NCBI GenBank assembly: GCA_963695175.1
Contig: CAVOGG010000004.1
Coordinates: 124,001 to 188,000 of the forward strand
Length of the DNA: 64,000 bases
Source: Fodinibacter sp963695175
GTDB lineage: Bacteria; Actinomycetota; Actinomycetes; Actinomycetales; Dermatophilaceae
Direction of reading: 5' to 3'
Below, in pieces: positions 1-9,590 of this stretch. Below the pieces are notes generated by a model. It saw nothing but the letters and a program-made list of their open reading frames with translations. It made no database searches and was not told the DNA's origin. The position numbers and the translations under genes are program-made. How positions within the stretch are numbered: position 1 is the stretch's first letter; every line of letters starts with the position of its first letter.

Positions 1-1909
1 GGACGACGTGGAGGCGGCCTGTCGCGGTGCCGCTGGTTGCCACGGTCACCGCGGCATCCGTCGTCCAGCCGCCGACGGGCGAGGGGGCCAGCCAGCGGGC
101 GATGGCACTGGCGAGCCCCTGGTCGGGGACGGTCCCGACGACGGTGATCCGCCCGGCACCGACCGGTCGGGTGGTGACGGCTGCCCAGCGGCCCAGGTGC
201 GGGTGTGCGTAGGTGGCCAGTGCCTCGGCGCCGTCGAGGACGAGGCCCTCGGCCAAGGTGGTCGCCGAACCGGTCAGCATCCCCTCGACCGGGACCGGCT
301 CCGCCAGGGACGCCGTCTCCTCGTACCAGGTTCCGGCGGCTGCGCACAGGCGTGCCGGCGCCGGTTCGGAGCGGGCCCGGCCCTCGATGTCGCCGTAGCC
401 GGTGCGTGGTCCGACGACCAGGTGGCCCCCCGCCCGGGCGTAGGCAGCGAGGTGGTCGAGGTCGTCGTCCGTCGCGGTGTACAGCGCGGGGACGACGAGG
501 ACGGGGAAGCGGTCAGGGTCGACGTCGTGGAGCTGCTCGCGGCGGACCAGCCGCTGCTGCCGCTTGGCGTCGAAGATGCCACGGGAGAAGGCGGCCACGA
601 TGTGCCGGTAGGAGTCGGGGTCGACGTGCCCGAGCCCGTCGCCGCGCACCGGTCCCTGCGTGGCGAGGGCGAACTTGCTGTCCGAGTCGTAGAGCACCGC
701 GATGTCGTAGTCCGGTGTCGCGTCTGCGAAGGCGTCGCCGACCTCGCGGAGCTCCGCGCCGATCCGGGCGATCTCGCGGTACGCGCGGCCGGGGATGCCG
801 CTGTGCGGCAGCACGCCGCCCCAGTAGGTCTCGGCGCCGAACGGGAGCGTGTGCCAGTGCCAGTACTCGACCATCCGGGCGCCGCGCGCCACGAGCAGCC
901 AGGCCATCTGGCGCCACTGCCCGTCGTACGGGGAGTCGTTCATCGAGGAGTACCCGATCGAGCCCGCGTTGGTCTCGGTCACCAGGAACGGCGCCTGCTT
1001 CGAGGAGTACATCAGGTCGGCGAGGTTCGCCACGGCCCACGGTCCTCGGACGACCCACCCCAACGGCCCGGTGGAGCGGGGCCGGTCGGACGGGTGGCTG
1101 AGGGAGTCCTGCATCTCGTAGTAGGCGTTGCCGCTTGCGACGTCCAGCCGTGCGCTGAGGCCCACGTCGTCGACGCCGGGCTGTTCGTAGGAGATGCAGG
1201 TGGTGACGAACCGGTGGCCACCGGTGACGTCGCGGACGATGTCGGCCTGCCAGCCGATGAACTCCGTGACCATCTCGGCCTGGAAGCGACGCCAGGCCAG
1301 GTCGTACTGGGGCTGGAAGTTGCCCTCCGGCTGCCACAGGTCGTCCCACCGCGAGAGGCGATGGGACCAGTAGACGAGGCCCCACTCCTGGTTCAGGCGC
1401 TCGACCGTCCCGTAGCGGCGACGCAGCCACTCGGTGAACCGCTGGAAGACGTCGGTGTTGTAGAGCAGTCGTAGTCCCGGTTCGTTGTCGACCTGGAACC
1501 CGATGACCGCCGGATGGTCACCGTGGCGTTCGATGACCTTGCGGATCACTCGCTCGGCATGGAAGCGGTAGGCCGCGTGCGCGAAGTTGACCTCCTGCCG
1601 GGCACCCCAGCCGACCCGCTGCCGGCTGGCCGTCTCCCCAGCGATCTCCGGGTACAGCCGGGTCAGCCACATCGGTACCGCGTACGTCGGCGTGCCCAGG
1701 ATGACGCCGATGCCGCGTTGGTGAGCCCCCTCGAGGACCGGATGCAGCCACTCGAGGTCGAAGACGCCCTCCTCCGGCTCCCACGTCGACCACACCGACT
1801 CCCCGACCCTGATGACGGTGAACCCGGCGTCGGCCATCAGGTCGAGGTCGGCCTCGACATCGTCCCGGTGGTACTCGGCGTAGTAGGCGGCGCCGAAGCG
1901 GATGGTCAC
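1..1909 (-). CDS. GH42 beta-galactosidase, C-terminus cut by window edge
   Basis: This glycoside hydrolase family 42 enzyme would release terminal beta-galactose (some family members act on alpha-L-arabinopyranose) from plant oligosaccharides, probably in the cytoplasm since no signal peptide is seen. It starts at a GTG (1909) reading MTIRFGAAYYAEY and stays open for 636 codons to the window edge. The family usually has about 650-700 residues, so only the tail is missing. The acid/base Glu143 lies in FQVDNEPG and the nucleophile Glu312 in LVTETNAG, both typical of GH42. It is the last visible gene of a leftward operon, 46 nt after the GH43 gene. Substrate is inferred from family and context only. 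Confidence 0.88.
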   Translation of the reverse strand, partial: MTIRFGAAYYAEYHRDDVEADLDLMADAGFTVIRVGESVWSTWEPEEGVFDLEWLHPVLEGAHQRGIGVILGTPTYAVPMWLTRLYPEIAGETASRQRVGWGARQEVNFAHAAYRFHAERVIRKVIERHGDHPAVIGFQVDNEPGLRLLYNTDVFQRFTEWLRRRYGTVERLNQEWGLVYWSHRLSRWDDLWQPEGNFQPQYDLAWRRFQAEMVTEFIGWQADIVRDVTGGHRFVTTCISYEQPGVDDVGLSARLDVASGNAYYEMQDSLSHPSDRPRSTGPLGWVVRGPWAVANLADLMYSSKQAPFLVTETNAGSIGYSSMNDSPYDGQWRQMAWLLVARGARMVEYWHWHTLPFGAETYWGGVLPHSGIPGRAYREIARIGAELREVGDAFADATPDYDIAVLYDSDSKFALATQGPVRGDGLGHVDPDSYRHIVAAFSRGIFDAKRQQRLVRREQLHDVDPDRFPVLVVPALYTATDDDLDHLAAYARAGGHLVVGPRTGYGDIEGRARSEPAPARLCAAAGTWYEETASLAEPVPVEGMLTGSATTLAEGLVLDGAEALATYAHPHLGRWAAVTTRPVGAGRITVVGTVPDQGLASAIARWLAPSPVGGWTTDAAVTVATSGTATGRLHVV

Positions 1910-1955
1910 TGGCCCCTCGTGTCGTTGTCGCACATGGCCCGCAAGCCCCTGTCGT

Positions 1956-3626
1956 TCAAGCTGGTTCAGCCGATGAGGTGTTCGGTGCCGGGTCGGAATG
2001 ACGCAGCTCGAAGTAGTCGAACGTCGCCTCGAGGTCCCGCCGGTACCCGTCCACGCACGCGAGCCCGACCATGGTGCCGGTGAAGCCGTCGACGCTCTCG
2101 TCGGACATGAACGTGGTGTCGAGTGCCGGCCCCAACGGCCTGCGGTCGTGCGGCTCGTCGGCCGGGGCCCACCAGAAGCGGACGACCCCGACCTCGAGGT
2201 CACCACCGAGCACGATCGGTCCCTCCGGCAGCGGTTGCCGCGTGTCGAGGAGCTCGGTCTTCACGCCGGACTCCACCGAGAGGAGCGCTGCGACCCGGGC
2301 GCCCAGGCTCTCGCTGGCGTAGATCCGGGCGTAGAGGAAGTTGCGCTCGTCGTAGATGACGACCAGCCCCGCCGACTGTGAGAAGTGACGAGGTGCCACG
2401 TCGAGGCGGGTCTCGACCGACGCCACGAAGCCCTGCAGCGGAGTGGCCACCACCGAGCTGTCGTGGCGGGACGTCACGGACTCACCGCCACGCAGTCGCA
2501 GGCCAGGCCCGTCGCTCGCCACTGTCAGCCAGCCATCGCTCGCCGGCCGTCGCAGCGTCGAGAACCAGAGGTCGAGCTCGGGGCCCTCGAACTCGGTGCG
2601 CCGGACGATGTCCGAGGACGAAGCGCTCGGCCTCGCGCCGACCGGCGACGGCGTCTCCAGCCTGGCCACGGTGCCTCCGGTGCTCAGACGGAGCCACCCG
2701 TCGTCGGACCAGCGGACCTGTTGCAGTGCTGTCTCACGGCCGAGCGTGCACCGATGGTCAGGGCCGATGGGCCGTGCGCAGAGGTGCGCGACGTACCACT
2801 CGCCGTCCGGGGTGCTCACCAGGGAGCCGTGGCCGGCCTTCTGCAGCTCGACGTCCGGGTTGAACCACTCGAGCTTGAGGTGGTCCGGGTCGCCGCGGCC
2901 AGGGATGCTGGCGGGGTTGCTGGTCAGGAACGGGTTGAGCGGGTCCGCTTCGTAGGGCCCCTCGATCGTGGCGGACCGCGCCAAGGTGACTCCGTGCGCG
3001 TACCCGGTGCCACCCTCGGCGGCCATCAGGTAGTACAGGTCGTCGTGCCGGTAGAGGTGAGGGGCCTCGAGGCAGCCACGGTCGGAGCCGCCCCGGTAGA
3101 TCCGACGGGACCCCCCGACCAGAGAGCCTCGCTGCGGGTCGTACTCGTCCAGGACGATGGCTCCCGGGTGCTCATAGCCCGTGCGCGGGTCCCACTCCAG
3201 CGCCACCAGCCAGTGCCTCCCGTCCTCGTCGTGGAAGAGCGACGGGTCGAAGCCGACACTGTTGAGGTACACGGGAGGGCTCCAGGGCCCCTCGATGGTT
3301 TGTGCGGTCACCACGTAGTTGTCCACGTCGAAGTAGCGTGCCGCGGTGCTGCGCATCACCGAGTAGGTCAGGTAGAACGTGCCGGTGGCGGGGTCGAGGC
3401 TGAGGTCGGGCGCCCAGACACCTTCGTTGCTCGCCAGGCCCCGCAGGTCGTGGGTGCCCGGCGCCAGGGCGTGCCCGACGAGCTCCCACCGTTGCAGGTC
3501 GCGCGAGTGGAAGAGCCGGATCCCGGGCTCCCACGCCATGGTCGACGTGGCGAGGAAGTAGTCATCCCCGGTTCGCACCACCGACGGGTCGGGGTGGAAA
3601 CCGGGGATGACCGGGTTGTGGATCAC
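1956..3626 (-). CDS. GH43 beta-xylosidase / alpha-L-arabinofuranosidase
   Basis: This 556-residue family 43 glycosidase probably removes xylose or arabinose from imported oligosaccharides. The five-bladed propeller starts with NPVIPGFHPDPS, giving the catalytic base Asp13. The pKa-modulating Asp127 is in GFDPS and the acid Glu187 in CLEAPHLY. Residues from about 340 onward form a C-terminal beta-sandwich like that of XynB-type beta-xylosidases. No signal peptide is visible, so it acts inside the cell. It lies between the permease (37 nt) and the GH42 gene (46 nt) on the same strand, so it belongs to the importer operon. Whether xyloside or arabinoside is preferred cannot be told from sequence. 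Confidence 0.88.
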   Translation of the reverse strand: MIHNPVIPGFHPDPSVVRTGDDYFLATSTMAWEPGIRLFHSRDLQRWELVGHALAPGTHDLRGLASNEGVWAPDLSLDPATGTFYLTYSVMRSTAARYFDVDNYVVTAQTIEGPWSPPVYLNSVGFDPSLFHDEDGRHWLVALEWDPRTGYEHPGAIVLDEYDPQRGSLVGGSRRIYRGGSDRGCLEAPHLYRHDDLYYLMAAEGGTGYAHGVTLARSATIEGPYEADPLNPFLTSNPASIPGRGDPDHLKLEWFNPDVELQKAGHGSLVSTPDGEWYVAHLCARPIGPDHRCTLGRETALQQVRWSDDGWLRLSTGGTVARLETPSPVGARPSASSSDIVRRTEFEGPELDLWFSTLRRPASDGWLTVASDGPGLRLRGGESVTSRHDSSVVATPLQGFVASVETRLDVAPRHFSQSAGLVVIYDERNFLYARIYASESLGARVAALLSVESGVKTELLDTRQPLPEGPIVLGGDLEVGVVRFWWAPADEPHDRRPLGPALDTTFMSDESVDGFTGTMVGLACVDGYRRDLEATFDYFELRHSDPAPNTSSAEPA

Positions 3627-3663
3627 TGATGACGTCGAGTGACTCGAAGCGCGGGCACCGCCG

Positions 3664-4944
3664 TCAGTTGCGAGCCAGCGACGTCGAGCCGGACCGCCTG
3701 CGAGTCAGGGCGTCGATGGTGGCCGCGAGCATGAGCACGCCGCCGGTGACCATGAACGTGATGCCGGCCGAGTAGCCGAGCAGGCCCAGGCCGTTGGTGA
3801 TCATCGAGATGAGGAACGCACCGACGGTGGCCTGCATGAGGCGGCCCCGGCCACCGAAGAGGCTGACACCGCCGATCACGGCAGCACCCACACCGGACAG
3901 CACGACGTCGCGGCCGGTCGAGGACTGCACGACACCCACCTGACTGATGGTGAACAGGCCCGCGACGACCGCCAGGACCGAGCAGATGATGAACGCCGAG
4001 ATGCGCACCCGGGTGACGTTGATACCGGCCCGTCGGGCGCCCTCCGGGTTGCCGCCCACGGCGTAGATGTGCAGGCCGAACCGGGTGCGGTCGAGCACGA
4101 GCTGACCGACCCAGAGGATGGACAAGGCGAGGGGCACCACGATCGGCACCCCTTCGATCACGAACACCCCGGTGGAGCGATTCTGGTTCAGGAAGAACAC
4201 GAGGAAGCCGACGCCCACCACCACGGCCCCGAACTGCAGCCACAGCATGCTGAGGGGTCGCACCGGCATCTTGTACTTCTGCCGCCGAGCGCGGTCGTAG
4301 AACGAGGTGGCCAGCGAGACGGCGCAGACCACCGCGAACATCAGCCACCCCGCCCAGAGGGGCATGCTCTTGTTCATGATGGCCAAGACGGCGGGTTCCT
4401 CGATGCGGTACGAGCCCGCGTCGCCGAGCAGGACGAGCATCAGGCCTTGGAAGGCCAGGAACAGGGCCAAGGTCACGACGAACGAGGGGACCCCGATCCT
4501 GGCGACGAAGAAGCCGATGCTCGAGCCGATCAGGACTCCGGCCAACAGGGCGACGACCAGCGCGACGATCCAGTTCCAGTGCTGGTCGTTGAGCAGCCGG
4601 ATGAAGATCGCCATGCCGACGCCGCCGGTGATGCCTGCGGACAGGTCGATCTCGGCCATGATCAGCAGGAAGGTCAGGGCGATCGCGAGGATCATCAGCG
4701 ACGCCGTCTGGGTGAGTAGGTTCGCGATGTTCTTGTTCGTCAGGAAGAACTCGCTGAGGAACGAGAACAGCACGCCCAGGACGAGCACGCCGGCGAGGGC
4801 CGGCAGCATGCCCATCTCGCCGGAACGGACCCGGCTGAAGTAGTTCTGGAACTGCTCGGAGAGGCTCCCCTCGTGTCCGGTCGCGATCGCCTCGACGGCT
4901 GCAGCGGCGGCGTCGGGGTCGGGGTCGGTGCGGATGTCGGTCAT
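3664..4944 (-). CDS. Sugar ABC transporter permease, XylH-like
   Basis: This 426-residue integral membrane protein is the permease of a CUT2-type sugar importer (BPD_transp_2 family). It has a hydrophilic N-terminal tail of about 45 residues, then a series of hydrophobic segments starting near MLPALAGVLVLGVLF. The motif IDLSAGITGG in the early part and VLSGVGAAVIGGVSLFGGRG near the end are typical of xylose/ribose permeases. It starts 1 nt after the stop of the ATPase gene, indicating translational coupling. It probably forms a homodimeric pore served by the lipoprotein encoded upstream. Xylose is the favoured substrate from the surrounding xylosidase and xylulokinase genes. Confidence 0.9.
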   Translation of the reverse strand: MTDIRTDPDPDAAAAAVEAIATGHEGSLSEQFQNYFSRVRSGEMGMLPALAGVLVLGVLFSFLSEFFLTNKNIANLLTQTASLMILAIALTFLLIMAEIDLSAGITGGVGMAIFIRLLNDQHWNWIVALVVALLAGVLIGSSIGFFVARIGVPSFVVTLALFLAFQGLMLVLLGDAGSYRIEEPAVLAIMNKSMPLWAGWLMFAVVCAVSLATSFYDRARRQKYKMPVRPLSMLWLQFGAVVVGVGFLVFFLNQNRSTGVFVIEGVPIVVPLALSILWVGQLVLDRTRFGLHIYAVGGNPEGARRAGINVTRVRISAFIICSVLAVVAGLFTISQVGVVQSSTGRDVVLSGVGAAVIGGVSLFGGRGRLMQATVGAFLISMITNGLGLLGYSAGITFMVTGGVLMLAATIDALTRRRSGSTSLARN

Positions 4945-4945
4945 G

Positions 4946-5704
4946 TCAGACGCCTTCCACTACTGCCGGGTCCTTGATCTTGCTACCGGTGATCCAGCCG
5001 ACGACCTCGTCGTAGGTGGTGTTCTTCGTCTCGAGCTGCGCCACCATGGTCCCGAGGTACAGCACGTTGATGTAGTCGGCCACCTCGAACACGTCGGCGA
5101 GGTTGTGGCTGATGATGAGCACGGCGGTCCCGGAGTCCGCCAGCCGGCGGACCAGGGACAGCACCTGCTCGGTCTGCGCCACACCGAGGGCTGCGGTGGG
5201 CTCGTCGAGGATGACGATCTTCGCCTCCTGCAGCACCGCACGGGCGATCGCCACCGTCTGGCGCTGACCGCCGGAGAGGGACGAGACCTTCTGCCGCACC
5301 GACTTCAGGGTGCGCACCGAGAGGGCCTGCAGCGTCCTGGCCGCCGCGCCTTCCATGTCCGGCTGGTCGAGCATGCCGTGGGCGGTCCGCTCGCGCCCGA
5401 GGAACATGTTGTTGACGATGTCGAGGTTCTCGCAGAGCGCGAGGTCCTGGTAGACGACCTCGATCCCGAGCCCCGAGGCGTCCTGTGGGGTGTGGATGGT
5501 GACCGGGTTCCCCTCGAACCTGATCTGCCCCTCGTCATAGGGCTGCGCTCCGGAGAGCCCCTTGATCAGGGTGGACTTCCCGGCCCCGTTGTCCCCCACG
5601 AGTGCGGACACCTTGCCCGGGTGAACCGCCATGGTCACGCCCTTGAGGACGTCGACGGGGCCGAAGCTCTTGCGGATTTCTTCGAGTTCGATCAGTGCAG
5701 TCAT
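4946..5704 (-). CDS. Sugar ABC transporter ATP-binding protein, XylG-like
   Basis: This 252-residue ATPase energises the sugar importer. Walker A is GDNGAGKST, the signature is LSGGQRQ, Walker B is IVILDEPTA and the H-loop is ISHN. The start at ATG 5704 is preferred over an upstream in-frame start because AGGAG lies 8 nt before it. It has one nucleotide-binding domain, whereas enteric XylG/RbsA proteins carry two in about 500 residues; single-domain forms are common in actinobacterial xylFGH systems. Its stop and the permease start are 1 nt apart. A stem-loop separates it from the binding-protein gene, which fits lower expression than the binding protein. Confidence 0.9.
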   Translation of the reverse strand: MTALIELEEIRKSFGPVDVLKGVTMAVHPGKVSALVGDNGAGKSTLIKGLSGAQPYDEGQIRFEGNPVTIHTPQDASGLGIEVVYQDLALCENLDIVNNMFLGRERTAHGMLDQPDMEGAAARTLQALSVRTLKSVRQKVSSLSGGQRQTVAIARAVLQEAKIVILDEPTAALGVAQTEQVLSLVRRLADSGTAVLIISHNLADVFEVADYINVLYLGTMVAQLETKNTTYDEVVGWITGSKIKDPAVVEGV

Positions 5705-5806
5705 CGCCACTCCTGCGGCTCTAGGTCCGGCTGGCCACACGCCCCATGGGTGGTTGGGGTGTCTGGGACACCACGACCGTCGCCCGGGATGTGTCGAGGT
5801 CTTTCA

Positions 5807-5876
5807 CGTGACAAGTGTCGACCGTGGAGTGACCCGGGGGAATACCCTCCGGCCACTCCACGGTCGACCAGTCACG
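5807..5876 (-). promoter_or_regulatory. Intercistronic stem-loop between binding protein and ATPase
   Basis: A perfect 14-bp inverted repeat (TCGACCGTGGAGTG at 5818-5831 and its complement at 5854-5867) is extended by CGTGAC/GTCACG at 5807 and 5871. It lies 25 nt past the end of the binding-protein gene, inside the operon. There is no T-run, so it is more likely an RNA-stabilising or partial-termination hairpin, as seen in many sugar-importer operons where the binding protein is made in excess. Confidence 0.7.
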
Positions 5877-5900
5877 TCGGTGGATTGAACCTACGCGTGA

Positions 5901-6974
5901 TTACTTGATGCCAGCCGCGGTGCAGGCTGCCGCAACCTCGCCGGTGCAGACCTCGGCGACCTTCGCGTTGCCGTCGTCGAAGACGGTCTGCATGTTCTCC
6001 TTGGTGACCACGACCGGGGTCATGGCGAGGAACGGCACACCGTCGTCCGTCTTCTTGTCGGCCGTGGGCTTCTCACCGTTGGCCAGCTTCTGGGCCAGGT
6101 CGACCGACGCGGCAGCCTCGAGCTGGAAGGGCTTGTAGACGGTGGCGAACTGCTTGCCCAGCAGGACGTTCTGGAGGCCGACGGGCGAGGCGTCCTGGCC
6201 GCTGACCGGGACCTTGAGGCCGTTCTTGTCGAGCACCTGGATGACCGCACCCGCGTTGACGTCGTTGGCGACCCAGACGGCGTCGACCTTGCCGCCGGTG
6301 GAGGTCAGGGCCTGCTCGAAGTTCACGCCGGTCTTCGCGCCGTCCCAGATGCCCGGCGGCTCCGCCGCGGGCTTGATGCCTGCGGCCTTCATGATGCTGT
6401 CGGCGCCGTCGTGGAACTGCTTGGCGTTGCCGTCGGTCGGGTCTCCACCCATGTAGATGACCGTGGCCGTCTTGGCGTCCTTGCCCTCGGCCTTGAGGCC
6501 GTCGACGATCATCTGGCCCTCGAGCTCACCGACGTGGAAGTTGTCGAAGGAAACATAGTAGTCGGCGCCCTTGATCGGGCGGTCGTATGCGATGACCGGG
6601 ATGCCCTGGGCGTGCGCCTTGTCCATCACCTGGGCGCCGGCGCCGTTCAGGTCGACCAGGAGCATCACGTTGCAGCCCTTGGTGAGCTGCTGGTCGGCGA
6701 GGGTCGCGTACTTGCCGGTGTCGTTGAGGGCGTTCTGGATGTCGGTCTCGAAGCCGATTGCCTTGAACTGCGACTCGAGGGCCGGCCGGTCCCCGTTCTC
6801 CCAGCGGCTCGACGAGTCAGCGTCGGGCAGCATGATGCAGGCGCGCTTCGCGGCCGCGGCGGACGAGCCCGACGCCGAGCTGCCGCTGCCGGAGTCGTCG
6901 CTGCCGCAGGCGGCGAGCGAGAGCATCCCGGCTGCCGCGAGGAACACGGCGGTGGCCGTTTTCTTGGTCGTCAT
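5901..6974 (-). CDS. XylF-like sugar-binding lipoprotein
   Basis: This 357-residue extracytoplasmic solute-binding protein is tethered by lipid. The start at ATG 6974 gives a signal peptide MTTKKTATAVFLAAAG followed by lipobox LAAC with Cys23; GGAG sits about 9 nt upstream. After a Ser/Gly/Ala linker the periplasmic-binding-protein type 1 fold begins near CIMLPDADSSSRW. The segments YDRPI and VSFDN match D-xylose-binding XylF proteins. It is the first gene of the leftward operon, facing the GH31 gene across a 173-nt regulatory region. Xylose, or a xylose-containing oligosaccharide, is the inferred ligand. Confidence 0.9.
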   Translation of the reverse strand: MTTKKTATAVFLAAAGMLSLAACGSDDSGSGSSASGSSAAAAKRACIMLPDADSSSRWENGDRPALESQFKAIGFETDIQNALNDTGKYATLADQQLTKGCNVMLLVDLNGAGAQVMDKAHAQGIPVIAYDRPIKGADYYVSFDNFHVGELEGQMIVDGLKAEGKDAKTATVIYMGGDPTDGNAKQFHDGADSIMKAAGIKPAAEPPGIWDGAKTGVNFEQALTSTGGKVDAVWVANDVNAGAVIQVLDKNGLKVPVSGQDASPVGLQNVLLGKQFATVYKPFQLEAAASVDLAQKLANGEKPTADKKTDDGVPFLAMTPVVVTKENMQTVFDDGNAKVAEVCTGEVAAACTAAGIK

Positions 6975-7147
6975 TCGTGAACTCCATCTGAGGACGGGTG
7001 GAAAGGCGACCAAGGAGGCCGACCTCGTTGTCGATGGCCGAAGGCTACAAGCGCGCGGTCTCGCACTGTCAAGGGTTGTGACCATATTGTTGTGCACGTC
7101 CACATAATGTCCGGACGGCTGCGCTCGACCCGAGACCAGGAGCATCG
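6975..7147. promoter_or_regulatory. Divergent promoter region with candidate ROK site
   Basis: This 173-nt gap separates the two arms of the pentose locus and is the most AT-rich stretch nearby. Positions 7081-7110 hold an imperfect palindrome with ATTGTTGTG on one side and CACATAATG on the other. It resembles the better palindrome at 9514-9536 (both carry TGTTG or TTGTTG cores), so one regulator could bind both. AGGAG at 7138-7142 serves the rightward gene. Operator function is inferred. Confidence 0.45.
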
Positions 7148-9498
7148 ATGAAGTTCAACGACGGGTACTGGCTGCTGCGGCAGGGGGTTTCGGCCGCCTA
7201 CGCCAAGCAGGCCTTCGCGGTCGAGACGTCCGACTCCACCGTCTCGATCGCTGCGCTGACCCGGCCCGTGGAGCATCGCGGCTCGCACCTCAACACGCCG
7301 ACGATCACCGTGGACCTGGCGTCCCCGGCCACCGACGTCGTCTCGGTCCGCGCCTCGCGACGGGTGCGGACGGGCTCACCGGCACCGGCCTTTCGGGTGG
7401 ACACCATCACCCCGTCGGTCACAGTGGAGTGCGACGACCACCACGTGTCGCTGCGCACCGGCGGCCTGACTGCGGAGGCGACCGTCGGCGGGCCCTGGGG
7501 GCTCGCCTTCAGGTCGCAGGACCGAGAGCTGGCGAGCGCCGGTCCGACCGCCCTGGCCTCGATGCGGGTGGTCGACGACCCGACCACACCGGGAACGTCG
7601 CACATGATGCAGCGCCTCACGTTGCCGGTGGGGACCAACGTCTATGGCCTGGGTGAGCGCTTCGGTGCCTTCGTGAAGAACGGCCAGTCGGTCGACACCT
7701 GGAACCAGGACGGCGGGACGGCCAGCGAGCAGGCGTACAAGACGGTGCCGTTCTTCGTCACGGACGCCGGCTTCGGCATTTTCGTGAACAGCCCCGGTCG
7801 CGTCTCGTTCGAGGTGTGCTCGGAGGTCGTCTCGGCCGTCCAGTTCTCGGTGCCGGGCGACGAGCTGGAGTACCTCGTCGTCCACGGCCCCACCCCGCGC
7901 GAGATCGTGGAGAAGTACGCCGCCCTCACCGGCCGACCGGCCCTGCCACCGCGGTGGTCGTTCGGCCTGTGGCTGTCGACCTCGTTCCTCACCGACTACG
8001 ACGAGGAGACGGTCACGCACTTCGTCGACGGCATGCAGGAACGCGAGATCCCGCTGAGTGTCGTCCACTTCGACTGCTACTGGATGAAGCCGCTCCAGTG
8101 GTGTGACTTCGAGTGGGACCGCGACGCCTTCCCCGACCCCGAGGGGATGTTGCAACGGCTCGGCGACAAGGGGCTGCGTCGCAGCGTGTGGATCAACCCG
8201 TATCTCGGGCAGCGGTCGCCGCTGTTCGTGGAGGCGGCCGGAGGCCGGCTACCTGCTGCGCCGGCCGGACGGTTCGATCTGGCAGATCGGACCAGTGGGT
8301 CGCCGGCATGGCCATGGTCGACTTCACCAACCCGGCTGCCCGCGAGTGGTTCGCCGGCAAGGTGCGAACCCTCCTCGACTCCGGGGTCGACGCCATCAAG
8401 ACCGACTTCGGGGAGCGTGTCCCCGTCGACGTGGTGTGGCACGACGGCTCCGACCCGGCCCTGATGCACAACTACTACACGTTCTTGTACAACAAGACCG
8501 TGTTCGACGAGGTGGTCCGGGCACGCGGGGAGGGCGAGGCCGTGCTGTTCGCCCGGTCGGCGACGGTCGGCGGCCAACAGTTCCCGGTGCACTGGGGCGG
8601 GGACTGCGAGTCGAGCTACCAGTCGATGGCCGAGTCCCTGCGCGGGGGGCTCTCGCTCGGGCTGGGCGGCTTCGGTTTCTGGAGCCACGACATCGGCGGG
8701 TTCGAGGGCACTCCCAGCGCCGCCCTCTTCAAGCGGTGGACCGCCTTCGGCCTGCTGTCCTCCCACTCCAGGCTGCACGGGTCGGAGTCCTACCGGGTGC
8801 CCTGGGCCTTCGACGAGGAAGCGGTCGAGGTCACTCGGGAGTTCGCCGAGCTGAAGAACCGGCTGATGCCCTATCTGTGGGGCTGTGCCGTGGAGGCGCA
8901 CCGGGTCGGCGATCCCGGTCATGCGACGCGATGCTGCTCGAGTTCCCCGACGACCGGACCTGCGGACACCTGGATCGCCAGTACATGCTCGGGCCGAACC
9001 TGCTCGTCGCGCCCGTGTTCGACGACGAGGGCGACGTGGAGTTCTACGTGCCCCGGGGCCGCTGGGTGGGCCTGCTGGACGGGCAGGTCGTCAACGGCCC
9101 GGGATGGGTGCGTCAGCGACCACGACTTCCACTCCCTGCCTCTGCTCGTGCGTCCCGGTTCGGTGATCGCGGTGGGCAGTCGCGCGGACCGACCCGACTA
9201 CGACGACGCCCTCGCGCCCACCTTCGAGGTCTTCGACCTGGCCGACGGCGACTCGTCGGTCACCCACCTGTACGACGAGCTCGGGCGCGAGCGGGTGTCC
9301 CTGCGCGTCGCGCGCCACGGGAACGAGGTCGTCGCCGAGGTCGTCGCCGGGCTGGAGGAGCTTACCGAGGGCTGGCGCCTGACCTGGGCGACCGGGCCGT
9401 TCGGAGGGCGGACCGGACCCACCGCCGAGGCGGCATCCGGGCAGGGGTCGCTCGTCCTCGACCTCGGCCAGCACCAGGCGGCGACCGAAACAGATTGA
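7148..9498 (+). pseudogene. GH31 alpha-xylosidase (YicI-like) with about five frameshifts
   Basis: This family 31 alpha-xylosidase would cleave alpha-1,6-xylose from xyloglucan oligosaccharides. Start ATG 7148 has AGGAG 6 nt upstream and gives MKFNDGYWLLRQG, as in YicI. All expected blocks are present in order, including the nucleophile Asp in KTDFGERVP and the acid/base Asp in FWSHDIGGF. The reading frame changes near 8240 and 8286, again near 8911 and 8925, and once more near 9113. Each shift fits one or two inserted or lost bases, and the protein resumes at full conservation. That pattern fits sequencing error at least as well as true decay. About 780 residues when repaired. Confidence 0.85.
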
Positions 9499-9513
9499 CG
9501 GTCTCGTACTTCC

Positions 9514-9536
9514 GTATGTTGTTCACAGCAACATAC
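9514..9536. promoter_or_regulatory. Palindromic operator upstream of ROK repressor
   Basis: A perfect inverted repeat GTATGTTG - 7 nt - CAACATAC lies between the GH31 stop (9498) and the ROK start (9591). Position and symmetry fit an autoregulatory operator of a winged-helix repressor. The immediate surroundings are AT-rich compared with the flanks. The second candidate site is at 7081-7110. Confidence 0.6.
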
Positions 9537-9590
9537 ACTCGGGCTCGCGACCAGTGCTGTTCGTTCGGAGATGCCTCGTGGGGAGACGAC

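Noticed and set aside
2385..3629. Long open frame antisense to the GH43 gene, and similar ones opposite most genes
   Set aside because: High GC removes stops from antisense frames. The translated product is low-complexity Arg/Gly/Val-rich and has no conserved blocks, whereas the opposite strand has clear catalytic motifs.
8230..8300. Programmed frameshifting in the alpha-xylosidase gene
   Set aside because: Five different shifts without slippery runs or downstream structures do not fit programmed recoding. Error or decay is simpler.
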